Shown here piece by piece: positions 7,493 through 16,156 of a stretch of DNA of 64,000 bases. The stretch's first letter is position 1. Each line of letters starts with the position of its first letter. The position numbers were made by a program, and so were the translations under genes. Below the pieces are notes generated by a model. It worked only from the letters and a program-made list of their open reading frames with translations, had not been told where the DNA came from and did not search any database. The stretch comes from Pseudomonas fortuita (GTDB taxonomy: Bacteria > Pseudomonadota > Gammaproteobacteria > Pseudomonadales > Pseudomonadaceae): NCBI RefSeq assembly GCF_026898135.2, contig NZ_CP114035.2:3141501-3205500 (forward strand). Reading direction: 5' to 3'.

Positions 7493-10162
7493 ATGGCGCA
7501 CAGCTACCCGCTTCGCGATGAAGATCCACAAGAGACCCGCGAATGGATTGACTCGATTGCTTCGGTCGTTGAAGTGGAGGGGCGGCCCCGGGCGCACTTC
7601 CTGATCGACCAGCTTCTCGACTTTGACGTTTCTGTACACGGAGATTTCCATGGTCGAGTGACCACGCCTTACGTGAATAGCATTGCACCGGAGCGCGAGT
7701 TGCCCTACCCGGGAGATCTCGACATTGAGAAGCGCCTCAATGCCTATATCCGCTGGAACGCACTCACCATGGTACTCCGCGCAGGCAAGCATTCAGGCGT
7801 GGGTGGGCACATCGCGACCTATGCCTCGGCGGCGGTACTCTATGACGTTGGCTTTGACCATTTCTTCCGAGGGCGTACCGAGCGCTTCGCGGGCGATATG
7901 GTATACATCCAGGGGCATTCGGCGCCCGGCATTTATGGCCGTGCTTACACCGAGGGCCGGCTGACCGAAGAACAGCTGGACAACTTCCGTCGTGAAACTG
8001 ATCGTGACGGCGTCTCTTCTTACCCTCATCCGCGCCTGATGCCAGAGTTCTGGCAGTTCCCCACGGTCTCTATGGGCCTGGGGCCCATTACGGCCGCCTA
8101 TCAGGCGCGCTTTATGCGATACCTTGAAAACCGTGGACTGAAGGAACATCAGGGCCGTAAAGTCTGGGCGTTCCTGGGCGATGGCGAGATGGATCAACCC
8201 GAATCGCTGGCGGCGATCTCCCTGGCCGGGCGGGAGAAGCTCGACAACATTATCTTCGTGGTCAACTGCAACCTGCAGCGTCTGGATGGGCCTGTTCGCG
8301 GTAACGGAAAGGTGATCCAGGAGTTTGAGAGCCTTTATCGCGCCGCTGGATGGAACGTCATCAAGGTGATCTGGGGAAGTGGCTGGGACGCCTTGCTGGC
8401 CAAGGACAAGACCGGGCTGCTTCGTCAGCGCATGATGGAGTGCGTCGACGGTGAGTATCAGACCTACAAGTCCCAGAACGGTGCTTATGTGCGTGAGCAC
8501 TTTTTCGGCAAGTACCCGGAGCTGCTGGACCTGGTCAGCGACATCAGCGACGAGCAGATCTGGAAGCTTGCACGTGGTGGCCATGATCCAGTCAAGGTCT
8601 ATAACGCTTACGCAGCAGCAACCCGCCAAAAGGGTCGTCCCACTGTCATCCTGGCCAAAACGGTCAAAGGCTTCGGGATGGGTGAAGCGGGTGAAGGGCA
8701 GAACATCAATCACCAACTCAAGAAGATGGGCGCAGAGGCAGTCAAAGCCTTCAGTGATCGCTTCGGCCTGGCGTTGAGTGACGATCAGCTCGGCGAGTTG
8801 CCCTACTTGCGGCCCGACGAAGCAAGTGCGGAAGCGCGGTATCTGAAAGGGCGCCGCGAAAGTTTGGGTGGTTATGTTCCGGCTCGTTATGCACAGGTTG
8901 AGTCGTTGCAGATTCCGCCGCTGTCCGCATTAGAAGGACAGCTCAAAGGCACCGGCGACCGTTCCATTTCAACGACCATGGCGTTCGTGCGGATCCTCAG
9001 CACGCTGCTGAAAGATCCGAACATCGGCAAGCTGGTCGTCCCCATCGTGCCCGACGAATCACGCACCTTCGGTATGGAGAGTCTGTTCCGGCAGATTGGT
9101 ATCCACTCTCATGTCGGTCAGCTCTACATACCTCAGGATGCCGGCACGTTGTCCTACTACAAGGAGAGTGCGGACGGGCAGATCATGCAGGAGGGCTTGA
9201 ACGAATCCGGTGCCACTTCATCCTGGATAGCGGCTAGTACCTCGTACGCCAACCACGGTGTGATGACCCTACCGTTCTATATCTTCTACTCGATGTTCGG
9301 CTTCCAGCGCGTGGGCGACTTGCTGTGGGCGGCCGGCGATGCCCGTGCACGAGGTTTCTTGCTTGGTGCAACTTCAGGGCGCACCACGCTGATGGGCGAG
9401 GGCCTTCAACACGACGATGGCCACAGCCATGTGATGTCGGCTACTGTGCCGTGCTGTATTTCCTACGACCCGACATACGCCTACGAGCTGGCTGTGATCG
9501 TGCATGACGGCATGCGCCGCATGTATGTCGAGCAGGAAGACATCTATTACTACATCACCGTACTCAACGAGAACTACCCTCATCCCGACATGCCGGAAGG
9601 TGTGGAGGAGGGGATTCTCAAAGGGCTGTATCGACTGCCACTTGAGCGAGAGGTCAAGAAGGATCTGCATGTCCAGCTCATGGGCAGCGGTGCTCTCTTG
9701 CCGGAGGTCATCGCCGCTGCGCAGATCCTGGAGCGTGATTATGGCGTGAGCAGCGAAGTCTGGAGTGCCACCAGCCTGACCGAAGTGCGTCGTGAGGCAC
9801 AGCAGGTTGAGCGTTGGAATCTTCTGCACCCCATGGAAGATCCGAAAGTTCCTTACCTGACCCAATTGCTGGACGGTCACGCTGGGCCGGTAGTGGTCTC
9901 CACCGACTATATGAAAATCCACGCCGACCAAATCCGCCCCTGGGTCGGAAATCGCCGCTTCGTCGCACTGGGCACCGATGGCTTCGGACAATCAGATACC
10001 CGCGAGGCGCTGCGTCGACATTTTGAAGTTGATCGGCAGTTCGTCGCGTTGGCTGCATTGAAGGCCCTGGCCGACGACGGTGTGCTTGGTCGTGATGTCG
10101 TGGCTAAAGCGCTAGCTGAGATGCAGATTGATGGTGAGAAGGTAGATCCAATCAGCGTCTGA
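7493..10162 (+). CDS. homodimeric 2-oxoacid (pyruvate-type) dehydrogenase E1
   Basis: 889 residues, full length for the AceE/MdeB family. It uses ThDP to decarboxylate a 2-oxoacid and acylate the lipoyl group of an E2. The ThDP motif GDGEMDQ starts at residue 229 and the NCNLQRLDG part follows; Pyr and C-terminal domains are complete. AAGGAG precedes ATG 7493 by a normal distance. No E2 or E3 gene lies nearby, so it must borrow those of the housekeeping complex. MdeB, a 2-oxobutyrate-preferring E1 next to methionine gamma-lyase in P. putida, is one precedent, but no lyase gene is present here. A MarR regulator is divergent. Confidence 0.9.
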   Translation: MAHSYPLRDEDPQETREWIDSIASVVEVEGRPRAHFLIDQLLDFDVSVHGDFHGRVTTPYVNSIAPERELPYPGDLDIEKRLNAYIRWNALTMVLRAGKHSGVGGHIATYASAAVLYDVGFDHFFRGRTERFAGDMVYIQGHSAPGIYGRAYTEGRLTEEQLDNFRRETDRDGVSSYPHPRLMPEFWQFPTVSMGLGPITAAYQARFMRYLENRGLKEHQGRKVWAFLGDGEMDQPESLAAISLAGREKLDNIIFVVNCNLQRLDGPVRGNGKVIQEFESLYRAAGWNVIKVIWGSGWDALLAKDKTGLLRQRMMECVDGEYQTYKSQNGAYVREHFFGKYPELLDLVSDISDEQIWKLARGGHDPVKVYNAYAAATRQKGRPTVILAKTVKGFGMGEAGEGQNINHQLKKMGAEAVKAFSDRFGLALSDDQLGELPYLRPDEASAEARYLKGRRESLGGYVPARYAQVESLQIPPLSALEGQLKGTGDRSISTTMAFVRILSTLLKDPNIGKLVVPIVPDESRTFGMESLFRQIGIHSHVGQLYIPQDAGTLSYYKESADGQIMQEGLNESGATSSWIAASTSYANHGVMTLPFYIFYSMFGFQRVGDLLWAAGDARARGFLLGATSGRTTLMGEGLQHDDGHSHVMSATVPCCISYDPTYAYELAVIVHDGMRRMYVEQEDIYYYITVLNENYPHPDMPEGVEEGILKGLYRLPLEREVKKDLHVQLMGSGALLPEVIAAAQILERDYGVSSEVWSATSLTEVRREAQQVERWNLLHPMEDPKVPYLTQLLDGHAGPVVVSTDYMKIHADQIRPWVGNRRFVALGTDGFGQSDTREALRRHFEVDRQFVALAALKALADDGVLGRDVVAKALAEMQIDGEKVDPISV

Positions 10163-10170
10163 CCCGAGCG

Positions 10171-10211
10171 GACAAGGAGGTGATTGGCATCAGCTCCTTG
10201 TCTAGTTTTTT
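10171..10211 (+). terminator. rho-independent terminator after the E1 gene
   Basis: GACAAGGAG (10171-10179) and CTCCTTGTC (10194-10202) make a perfect 9-bp stem, followed by TAG and six T residues. Confidence 0.9.
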
Positions 10212-10301
10212 AACGAAGATGTGATAGCGAATTGAGTGGAAAGCCCCAAAGCCCCGTATTTCCTAGGCAAAACCGAAACGGTTAAATAGCCTTGGCTAAT
10301 C

Positions 10302-10751
10302 CTACAGCCGCTTCTCCATTATGATGGTGCGCTCCGCCACATGAAACGCGTCGCGGATTTTCTGATAACCCAACGCGGTATAAAACTTTTCAGCTGTAAT
10401 CGACGATGGCACACGTACAGCTTCAATTCCGGCGCTGGCAGCGGTTGTATGAATTACATCCATCAAGTGCCGCCCGATACCGCCTTTCTGGTGAGCTGGG
10501 TCAACAAAAACACTTCTGACGACATCACCGTCGAGACCGGCAGTGCCAATAATGTTTTCGCCCAATAAGGCAACGAAGACCCTACGCTTCGTAAGCTGCG
10601 TGGTGATGGCTTCAGGAGAAAAGCTCTGCTCAACCTGAGCGATCACGTCAAGTGCATAGTCCTTTGAATTTGACTCACGCAGGGCGGCTATAACTACGCG
10701 GCTTATTGCTGCGGCATCTCTGCTCGTAGCGGGACGAACGTGGCATTCCAT
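10302..10751 (-). CDS. GNAT-family N-acetyltransferase
   Basis: 149 residues. The GNAT fold is visible from VRPATSRDAAAI at the start to the acetyl-CoA loop around VDPAHQKGGIGRHLMD (about 88-103) and the KFYTALGYQKI segment near the end. These enzymes acetylate amines or protein N-termini with acetyl-CoA; the substrate cannot be told. It stands alone, convergent with the E1 gene and divergent from hldD. Confidence 0.85.
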   Translation of the reverse strand: MECHVRPATSRDAAAISRVVIAALRESNSKDYALDVIAQVEQSFSPEAITTQLTKRRVFVALLGENIIGTAGLDGDVVRSVFVDPAHQKGGIGRHLMDVIHTTAASAGIEAVRVPSSITAEKFYTALGYQKIRDAFHVAERTIIMEKRL

Positions 10752-11062
10752 GCTGAGGCCTCAATCCTGAAATGGATTACAGCTTAGCGCATCGCAATGT
10801 GCCTTTCCCGGACGCTTACTGATAAAGGCTTGCTGCACCGTTAGTGGAGCAATAAGGCACACGCATCAATGAGGTATGAGTGATTTAACATAATATGCAT
10901 TATCCGAACATCCGTATTTCGTCACTGCGCCGTGAGTGCCCAGATGTTGAGCTGCACAAATCCCTGATTCATCGAAACCGGTCCTTCCGTTGATCCAGGT
11001 TAAGGTTGGTTCAAGTCGCCTTGGTTAAAATGCGGGCTCCGCACCCTCACGGGGAATCTGGC
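10752..11062. other. intergenic region between GNAT gene and hldD
   Basis: 311 bases without a gene. The right end is the hldD leader; GTTAAAAT near 11025-11032 could be a -10. An AT-rich near-palindrome, ATAATATGCATTAT, lies around 10890-10904. An open frame starting at TTG 11006 merely extends hldD and has no matching N-terminus. I see no RNA gene. Confidence 0.5.
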
Positions 11063-12094
11063 ATGACCATCATCGTAACCGGTGCTGCAGGATTCATCGG
11101 CAGCAATCTCGTTCAAGCGCTCAACCAGCGCAACGAAACCGACATCATCGCCGTCGACGACCTGACCGATGGCGACAAATTCCGTAACCTGGCCGACAGT
11201 GAAATTGCCGATTACCTGGACAAAGACGATTTTCTCGATCGCTTTGCTCGCGGTGAGTTTGGCAAGGTGCGTGCTGTGCTGCACCAAGGCGCGTGTTCAA
11301 GCACCGTCGAGGCTGATGGTCGTTTCATGATGGACAACAACTACCGGTTCAGCCGTGAGTTGCTGGCGTCTGCTCAGCAGCAACAGGTCCCGCTTTTATA
11401 TGCATCATCGGCAGCTGTCTATGGCGCCGGGCAGGATTTTCGCGAACAACGTGAGTGTGAGCGCCCGCTAAACGTCTATGGCTATTCCAAGTACCTGTTC
11501 GATCAACAGGTACGCCGGCATTTGATGACAGCGCGCAGCCAGGTCGTCGGGTTGCGTTATTTCAACGTGTACGGCCCACATGAACAGCACAAAGGTGCGA
11601 TGGCGTCAGTCGCCCTGCATTGCTTCAATCAGTATCAGTCCCATGGAAAAGTCAGCCTGTTCGGCAGTTATGGGGACTATCCCAGCGGTGGCCATCTGCG
11701 TGATTTCGTTGCGGTGGATGATGTGGTCAAGGTCAACATGTTCTTCCTTGATCACCCACAGTTGAGCGGTATCTTCAATGTCGGTAGCGGGCGCGCCCAG
11801 TCGTTTAATGACGTCGCCCTGACGGTGATCAATCGGCTGCGCGGGTACCAGCATCAACCCCCATTGTCCTTGGAGATCGCCTTGCTGGAAGGCATTCTGG
11901 AATACGGCGAATTCCCTGAGCATTTGCGTGGCAAGTACCAGTGTTACACCTGTGCCGATCTGGAACGCTTGCGCGCTGCAGGCTACGAGGCGGCGACATT
12001 GACCGTCGAACAAGGTGTGGGCCTTTACTGTGACAGGTTGCAAGGCACTCAGGCCCCGGCACTTGACCTAGCCAGGCAGGCGACGGCTACTTGA
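11063..12094 (+). CDS. hldD: ADP-L-glycero-D-manno-heptose 6-epimerase
   Basis: 343 residues from ATG 11063, chosen because [15 protein letters not shown] is the normal start of the family. It epimerises ADP-D-glycero-beta-D-manno-heptose to the L-glycero form for the lipopolysaccharide inner core. It is a short-chain dehydrogenase-type protein with GAAGFIG at 7-13, the [11 protein letters not shown] segment typical of HldD, and Tyr139/Lys143 as catalytic pair. It is about 30 residues longer than E. coli HldD, mostly at the C-terminus. It is not next to other lipopolysaccharide genes here. Confidence 0.9.
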   Translation: MTIIVTGAAGFIGSNLVQALNQRNETDIIAVDDLTDGDKFRNLADSEIADYLDKDDFLDRFARGEFGKVRAVLHQGACSSTVEADGRFMMDNNYRFSRELLASAQQQQVPLLYASSAAVYGAGQDFREQRECERPLNVYGYSKYLFDQQVRRHLMTARSQVVGLRYFNVYGPHEQHKGAMASVALHCFNQYQSHGKVSLFGSYGDYPSGGHLRDFVAVDDVVKVNMFFLDHPQLSGIFNVGSGRAQSFNDVALTVINRLRGYQHQPPLSLEIALLEGILEYGEFPEHLRGKYQCYTCADLERLRAAGYEAATLTVEQGVGLYCDRLQGTQAPALDLARQATAT

Positions 12095-12137
12095 TGCGCC
12101 CTTTTATTCACCTCGCCACCTGCCTCTTTGGTTGCTT

Positions 12138-12183
12138 CTGAATATAACTACGCTAAATGTTCATTTAGTTTAGTTATATTCAG
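12138..12183. terminator. long AT-rich palindrome between convergent hldD and receptor gene
   Basis: Two 22-base arms (12138-12159 and 12162-12183) pair except for two central-arm mismatches, around a two-base centre. The outer 13 bases (CTGAATATAACTA) are perfectly inverted. It lies between convergent genes and is strikingly AT-rich for this genome. A bidirectional terminator is most likely, though there is no T-run. Confidence 0.6.
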
Positions 12184-12208
12184 ACCGTGCTGAACATGGC
12201 CTGCAAGA

Positions 12209-14656
12209 TCACCATCGGTGGGTATAACTCGCTGTGATTACGGCACCGGGCGCTGGCAAGTGGCTGGTATTGTTGCTGTTCCGCATCAGCTGGCTATAGA
12301 GCGGATAATAGTACCGATTGAACAGGTTCTGTACGCCTACGCTGATCTGATCCCCTTCACTCAGTTGGTACTGGCTGATGACGTCCACCGTGGTGTAAAC
12401 CTCCACCCTGCGTCTGCCAAAACTCTCTACGCCATTGAGGCGGTAGTCCTCTGCGCCAAAGTAAGTCGCCTGCACGCGGTGGGTCCAGTCTTCGTCAGGT
12501 TTGTATTGAAGATAAGCCGTCAGCTTCAGCGGTGGAATACGGTAGCCCGTCATGTCTTGCCAATCGCCTCCGTCCGGTTGCTCGCGCCCTTTCATCCAGG
12601 TGAAGCTCCCCCCTGCCCCCCAATGCTCGTGGCGGGTCAGCCAGTCGGCACTGCCCTCAACACCGTAGATCCGTTCCTGGGTGCGCGTGAGGATCAGGCC
12701 ATTGTTGAAGCTTTGCACATCCCCCAATTTGGAAGTGGTATAGAAAATGGCCAGCGATGCCAGGGTCTGCTCGCCCAGGTCGCCGCGCCAGCCGAGTTCG
12801 TAGTTGTTGGTCTTGACCGGTTCCAGATTGGAAGATCCGACCTCGAAGTCCCGCCGCGCATTACGCAATTGCACGCCAATGTCGGGCAGTTGGAAGCCTT
12901 GGCTGAAGGCGGCATATATCGCCTGTCCGCTGACCGGCGAGTAAGTCAGGCTGATATTGGAAAGCAGCGCATCGTAATGCACCTTGCCGCCTTCCACCGT
13001 GGCTGGGCTCGCTGCAGTCGATTCGGACAGCGGCACGAAGTCCCCGTATTTAGCAGTGGCATATTCATAACGCACGCCGCCCTCCATTGACCACTGCTCG
13101 GTGAAGCGGTGCTGCAACTGTGCAAATGCGCCTACGCTGCGGGACGTCAGGTCTGGCATGTACGTCAACTTGCCGATCTTGTTGAACACCGCCCCACCGC
13201 TCGCATCGAATTCCTGCGGGTCGAAGATATCGATGGGCATGTCGCTGCGCTCCTGGTTGAAGTCGCCACCCCATAACACCTCGGTATCCGAGCCGCCTAA
13301 CGGGGTTCGCAGCGTGATGCGGCTACCAAAGACTTCACTGTTTTGCATGACTTGATCGACATTGCGCCCGCGGGTGGCCACGCCTCGCGCATCGAATGGT
13401 GTGAAGCGGGTGAAATAGTCGCGATAGTAAAGCTGGGTGTCGAGTGTGCCTCCGAGCACCTCTGTGTGGGCATACTGAAGATTCACTAATGTGTTCTTGA
13501 TCTGGTTTTGCTCGTCGAGTGACAACCCGGACAACGGTTGCGCAGGGACTGAACCCGGCGGCAACCGGCTGACCGAGGGGTCGGCGGTATAGTCACTGTC
13601 CTGCTCGGCGGTGTAGTGGCTAAGCGAAAGCTGAACGCGCTGTTGCTCATCAATGCGCCAGCCGAATTTGCCGCCAATGTTGTAAGTGTTGGAATCAAAC
13701 AGGTCGCCTTGGCTCGGCTCGGGCGCAATACGATGCCCTTTGGCGTCGTAAGAGGCGCCGATATGGCGTGCACCGAAATCAAGCGCGTAATCCAAGGCCC
13801 CTTGTGAGCCGGCAACATGGTGCTGTAACTGCCCTCCCAGGCCATCGCTGTCCATCTGGCTCAAGGGCGACACGCCGGTCAACGTAGTTTCGGCCATTGC
13901 TTCACCGCCGGCTGGCCGCGTGGTGATAGAGATGATCCCGCCCGTTGCACCGGCGCCGTAGATAGCACTGCTGCCGCGAATCACCTCGATGCGCTCGATC
14001 AATGCCGGGTCGATGTTGGCCAGGTTACGCGAGGAGTCACGGTTGGTGTTCAGGGGCACGCCATCGACCAGGACCAGCATCGTACGTCCACGCAGGGTTT
14101 GCCCATAATCGGTGATGGTTCGGCTTGAATCGGCCATCCCCGGGATGCTCTTGGCCAGTAACGTCGCCAAACCATCAGAGCCTTGGCGCAGTTGCTTCAG
14201 TTGCTCTCGCTCGATGACATTTACCTGGCGAGCCTGCGCTACCACGTTGCTGGAAAGCCGAGAGGACGTGATCTCCACGTTGGCCAGCTCCACCGTACTG
14301 CTGGTTGAAGCCAGCCCCCTGCCCATCATGGCATCGTTTGGCGGCACAACAATGAAGGTACGCTCGTCACGCGCCTTGCCGACCAGCCCGCTGTGCTCAA
14401 GCACATGCTCCAGCGCCTGCTCCAGTGTGTAACGCCCTTGCAGCGCCGGCGCCTGCTTCCCCGCAGTCAGTTCACTGGAAAACAGCACCTGGGCGCCCGC
14501 CTGGCGAGCCACGGCATTCAATGAGCGCTCCAGTGTTGATGCGGGAACATTGAATTCAACCACCACCAACGCTTGTGCGTGCGACCATTGGCTGGCCATC
14601 AGGGTGCTGGTCAAGACCGATACGTGCCAAGGTGCACGCAGGAAGAGCTGACTCAC
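12209..14656 (-). CDS. TonB-dependent siderophore receptor with N-terminal signalling domain
   Basis: 815 residues from GTG 14656, which has GGAG seven bases upstream; an ATG-less extension to 14710 has no ribosome site. A signal peptide ends near SHAQA. A secretin/TonB short N-terminal signalling domain follows (FNVPASTLERSLNAVARQAG), then the plug (NVIEREQLKQLRQGSDGL, LVDGVPLN, IERIEVIRGSSAIYGAGATGG) and a beta-barrel ending in aromatic RW. The plug and the end (LYSQLMRNSNNTSHLPAPG) resemble IutA-type hydroxamate/citrate-hydroxamate receptors. With the adjacent FecR and sigma genes it forms a cell-surface signalling system. The siderophore is inferred only by resemblance. Confidence 0.88.
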   Translation of the reverse strand: MSQLFLRAPWHVSVLTSTLMASQWSHAQALVVVEFNVPASTLERSLNAVARQAGAQVLFSSELTAGKQAPALQGRYTLEQALEHVLEHSGLVGKARDERTFIVVPPNDAMMGRGLASTSSTVELANVEITSSRLSSNVVAQARQVNVIEREQLKQLRQGSDGLATLLAKSIPGMADSSRTITDYGQTLRGRTMLVLVDGVPLNTNRDSSRNLANIDPALIERIEVIRGSSAIYGAGATGGIISITTRPAGGEAMAETTLTGVSPLSQMDSDGLGGQLQHHVAGSQGALDYALDFGARHIGASYDAKGHRIAPEPSQGDLFDSNTYNIGGKFGWRIDEQQRVQLSLSHYTAEQDSDYTADPSVSRLPPGSVPAQPLSGLSLDEQNQIKNTLVNLQYAHTEVLGGTLDTQLYYRDYFTRFTPFDARGVATRGRNVDQVMQNSEVFGSRITLRTPLGGSDTEVLWGGDFNQERSDMPIDIFDPQEFDASGGAVFNKIGKLTYMPDLTSRSVGAFAQLQHRFTEQWSMEGGVRYEYATAKYGDFVPLSESTAASPATVEGGKVHYDALLSNISLTYSPVSGQAIYAAFSQGFQLPDIGVQLRNARRDFEVGSSNLEPVKTNNYELGWRGDLGEQTLASLAIFYTTSKLGDVQSFNNGLILTRTQERIYGVEGSADWLTRHEHWGAGGSFTWMKGREQPDGGDWQDMTGYRIPPLKLTAYLQYKPDEDWTHRVQATYFGAEDYRLNGVESFGRRRVEVYTTVDVISQYQLSEGDQISVGVQNLFNRYYYPLYSQLMRNSNNTSHLPAPGAVITASYTHRW

Positions 14657-14712
14657 TTTTATTCTCCAAGAGATGGGTACAAAGTGATAGCCGCCTCCCA
14701 GCGGTCGCAACC

Positions 14713-15561
14713 CTACCTCGTTGGCGAATTATTTTTTGCCCCTTTGGGGTGAATGCGCAGGTTTGCGCCTTCCCTGGTGACCTTTACCGGAAGAATTTCA
14801 GGCAGCAGCGCCAGCAAGGTTTCGGCTTGGTCGCTGTTGAAAACACCTGAAACCGGCAAGCGCCCTACTTCAGGCCCCACCAGCTCGACCGGCTGGGCGT
14901 AGTAACGTTGCAGTGCGGCAACGACCTCAACCAGTGGTGTGCCTTCGAACACCCATCGGCTTTGCTGCCATGCAATCGCGTCTTCGACACTGCTCTTGAC
15001 CACGTCAGCGGGGATGCCGTTGTGGACGAGCAACTGCTGCCCGGCCAGCAGCTGCGAGGTACGGTCCAAGGCCCGCCCTTTGACTTCCACCTGGCCTTGG
15101 GCAACAGTCACCCGGACATCATCCGAGTATCTATTGACGTTGAATCGGGTGCCGACCACACGTATAGCGGCAGTGCCTGCATCGACCAGAAACGGCCGAT
15201 ACAGCATGGGCGAAACGGCGAACAGTGCCTGGCCCCGTACCAACTCAATGTTCCGACTACGCAAATGCCAGCTCACGCGCACCTCGCTGCCACCGTCCAG
15301 CTTGATCTGGCTGCCATCGGCCAACTGCACCGACTGGCGTTGCCCCACCTGGGTGACATAGTGCTCGTTGCGGTACGCAGGGTTCTGCCACACAGCACCT
15401 GCCACCAGGGCCAACACCAGCAACGAGACTGCCTTGGTGCTTTTGCGAGGCTTTCTGGCAGGTGGCGGGCTGGGTAGAGGGAAACGCAGCTTCAAGTCCT
15501 CGCGACACGTGGCCAGCGCATCATCGACTGCGGCATCGTTTTTATCGCGTAGACGGCTCAC
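14713..15561 (-). CDS. FecR-family sigma regulator (short N-terminal domain)
   Basis: 282 residues, GTG start at 15561 overlapping the sigma-factor stop by four bases (GTGA). One membrane segment (about 44-58) separates a cytoplasmic tail from a periplasmic FecR domain (about 63-190) and a C-terminal STN-like domain (about 205-272). FecR proteins pass the signal from the receptor signalling domain to the cytoplasmic sigma factor. The cytoplasmic part here is only about 43 residues, charged and Pro-rich. It lacks the tryptophan-containing DUF4880 segment seen in most FecR proteins, so its mode of sigma control may differ. Confidence 0.82.
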   Translation of the reverse strand: MSRLRDKNDAAVDDALATCREDLKLRFPLPSPPPARKPRKSTKAVSLLVLALVAGAVWQNPAYRNEHYVTQVGQRQSVQLADGSQIKLDGGSEVRVSWHLRSRNIELVRGQALFAVSPMLYRPFLVDAGTAAIRVVGTRFNVNRYSDDVRVTVAQGQVEVKGRALDRTSQLLAGQQLLVHNGIPADVVKSSVEDAIAWQQSRWVFEGTPLVEVVAALQRYYAQPVELVGPEVGRLPVSGVFNSDQAETLLALLPEILPVKVTREGANLRIHPKGAKNNSPTR

Positions 15562-16130
15562 GGTGCCCCCTCGCTTTGCAGATATTCACGGCAAGCGATC
15601 ATACCAAGGCGCAAATGCTTTTCTACCGTTTTCAGGGAAATGCCCAGGCGCTCTGCGACCTCGGCCTGCGGTATCTGGTGCAACTTGTGCATGATGAATA
15701 CTGCCTGGCAGCGAGGAGGCAATCGGGAAATGGCGGCAACCAGTTTGTCCAGTGTCTTCGCGGCATCGACCTGGCGCTCCTGTGGTGGTGCACTGCAGGC
15801 GACTTCAGGCAGCTCGGCCAGTGTGATGATCACGTTGCCCCGCCGGCGCTCGCGACGACAATGCGAAACCGCATTGTCATGGGCGATCTTGCATAACAGC
15901 GCCAAGGGCTGCCGCACCCCTTCTCGCTCGTCATCCTCCAGCAACTGCACGCAAAGGTCATGAACGACTTCACGCGCGAAGACCCGTTCACCGAAGCGCC
16001 GGCGCACATGGTCGACCAAGTCGTCGTAATGACGGATCAAGGTGGCGAGCAATGATGGCTTTGGAGGATCTGCCTGCACGATAGCGTTGAACACAAAGGA
16101 AATGAGATGCAAGTATAAATGGGAATGCAT
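15558..16130 (-). CDS. ECF sigma factor, FecI type
   Basis: 190 residues if ATG 16130 is used. Region 2 (LLATLIRHYDDLVDHVRRRFG...AREVVHDLCVQL) and region 4 (LPPRCQAVFIMHKLHQIPQAEVAERLGISLKTVEKHL) are clear. FecI-type factors direct transcription of the linked receptor when its siderophore is sensed. The start is uncertain: TTG 16139, GTG 16094 and GTG 16079 are in frame and none has a good ribosome site; homology begins near ADPPKPS. The gene follows hipA by a few bases on the same strand, an unusual position for an iron-controlled gene. Confidence 0.82.
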   Translation of the reverse strand: MHSHLYLHLISFVFNAIVQADPPKPSLLATLIRHYDDLVDHVRRRFGERVFAREVVHDLCVQLLEDDEREGVRQPLALLCKIAHDNAVSHCRRERRRGNVIITLAELPEVACSAPPQERQVDAAKTLDKLVAAISRLPPRCQAVFIMHKLHQIPQAEVAERLGISLKTVEKHLRLGMIACREYLQSEGAP

Positions 16131-16156
16131 GTCATTCAAAAGCGAAAGACGCTCGC

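Noticed and set aside
12138..12183. Transposon end or att site
   Set aside because: No transposase, integrase, tRNA or target duplication nearby; the convergent position favours a terminator.
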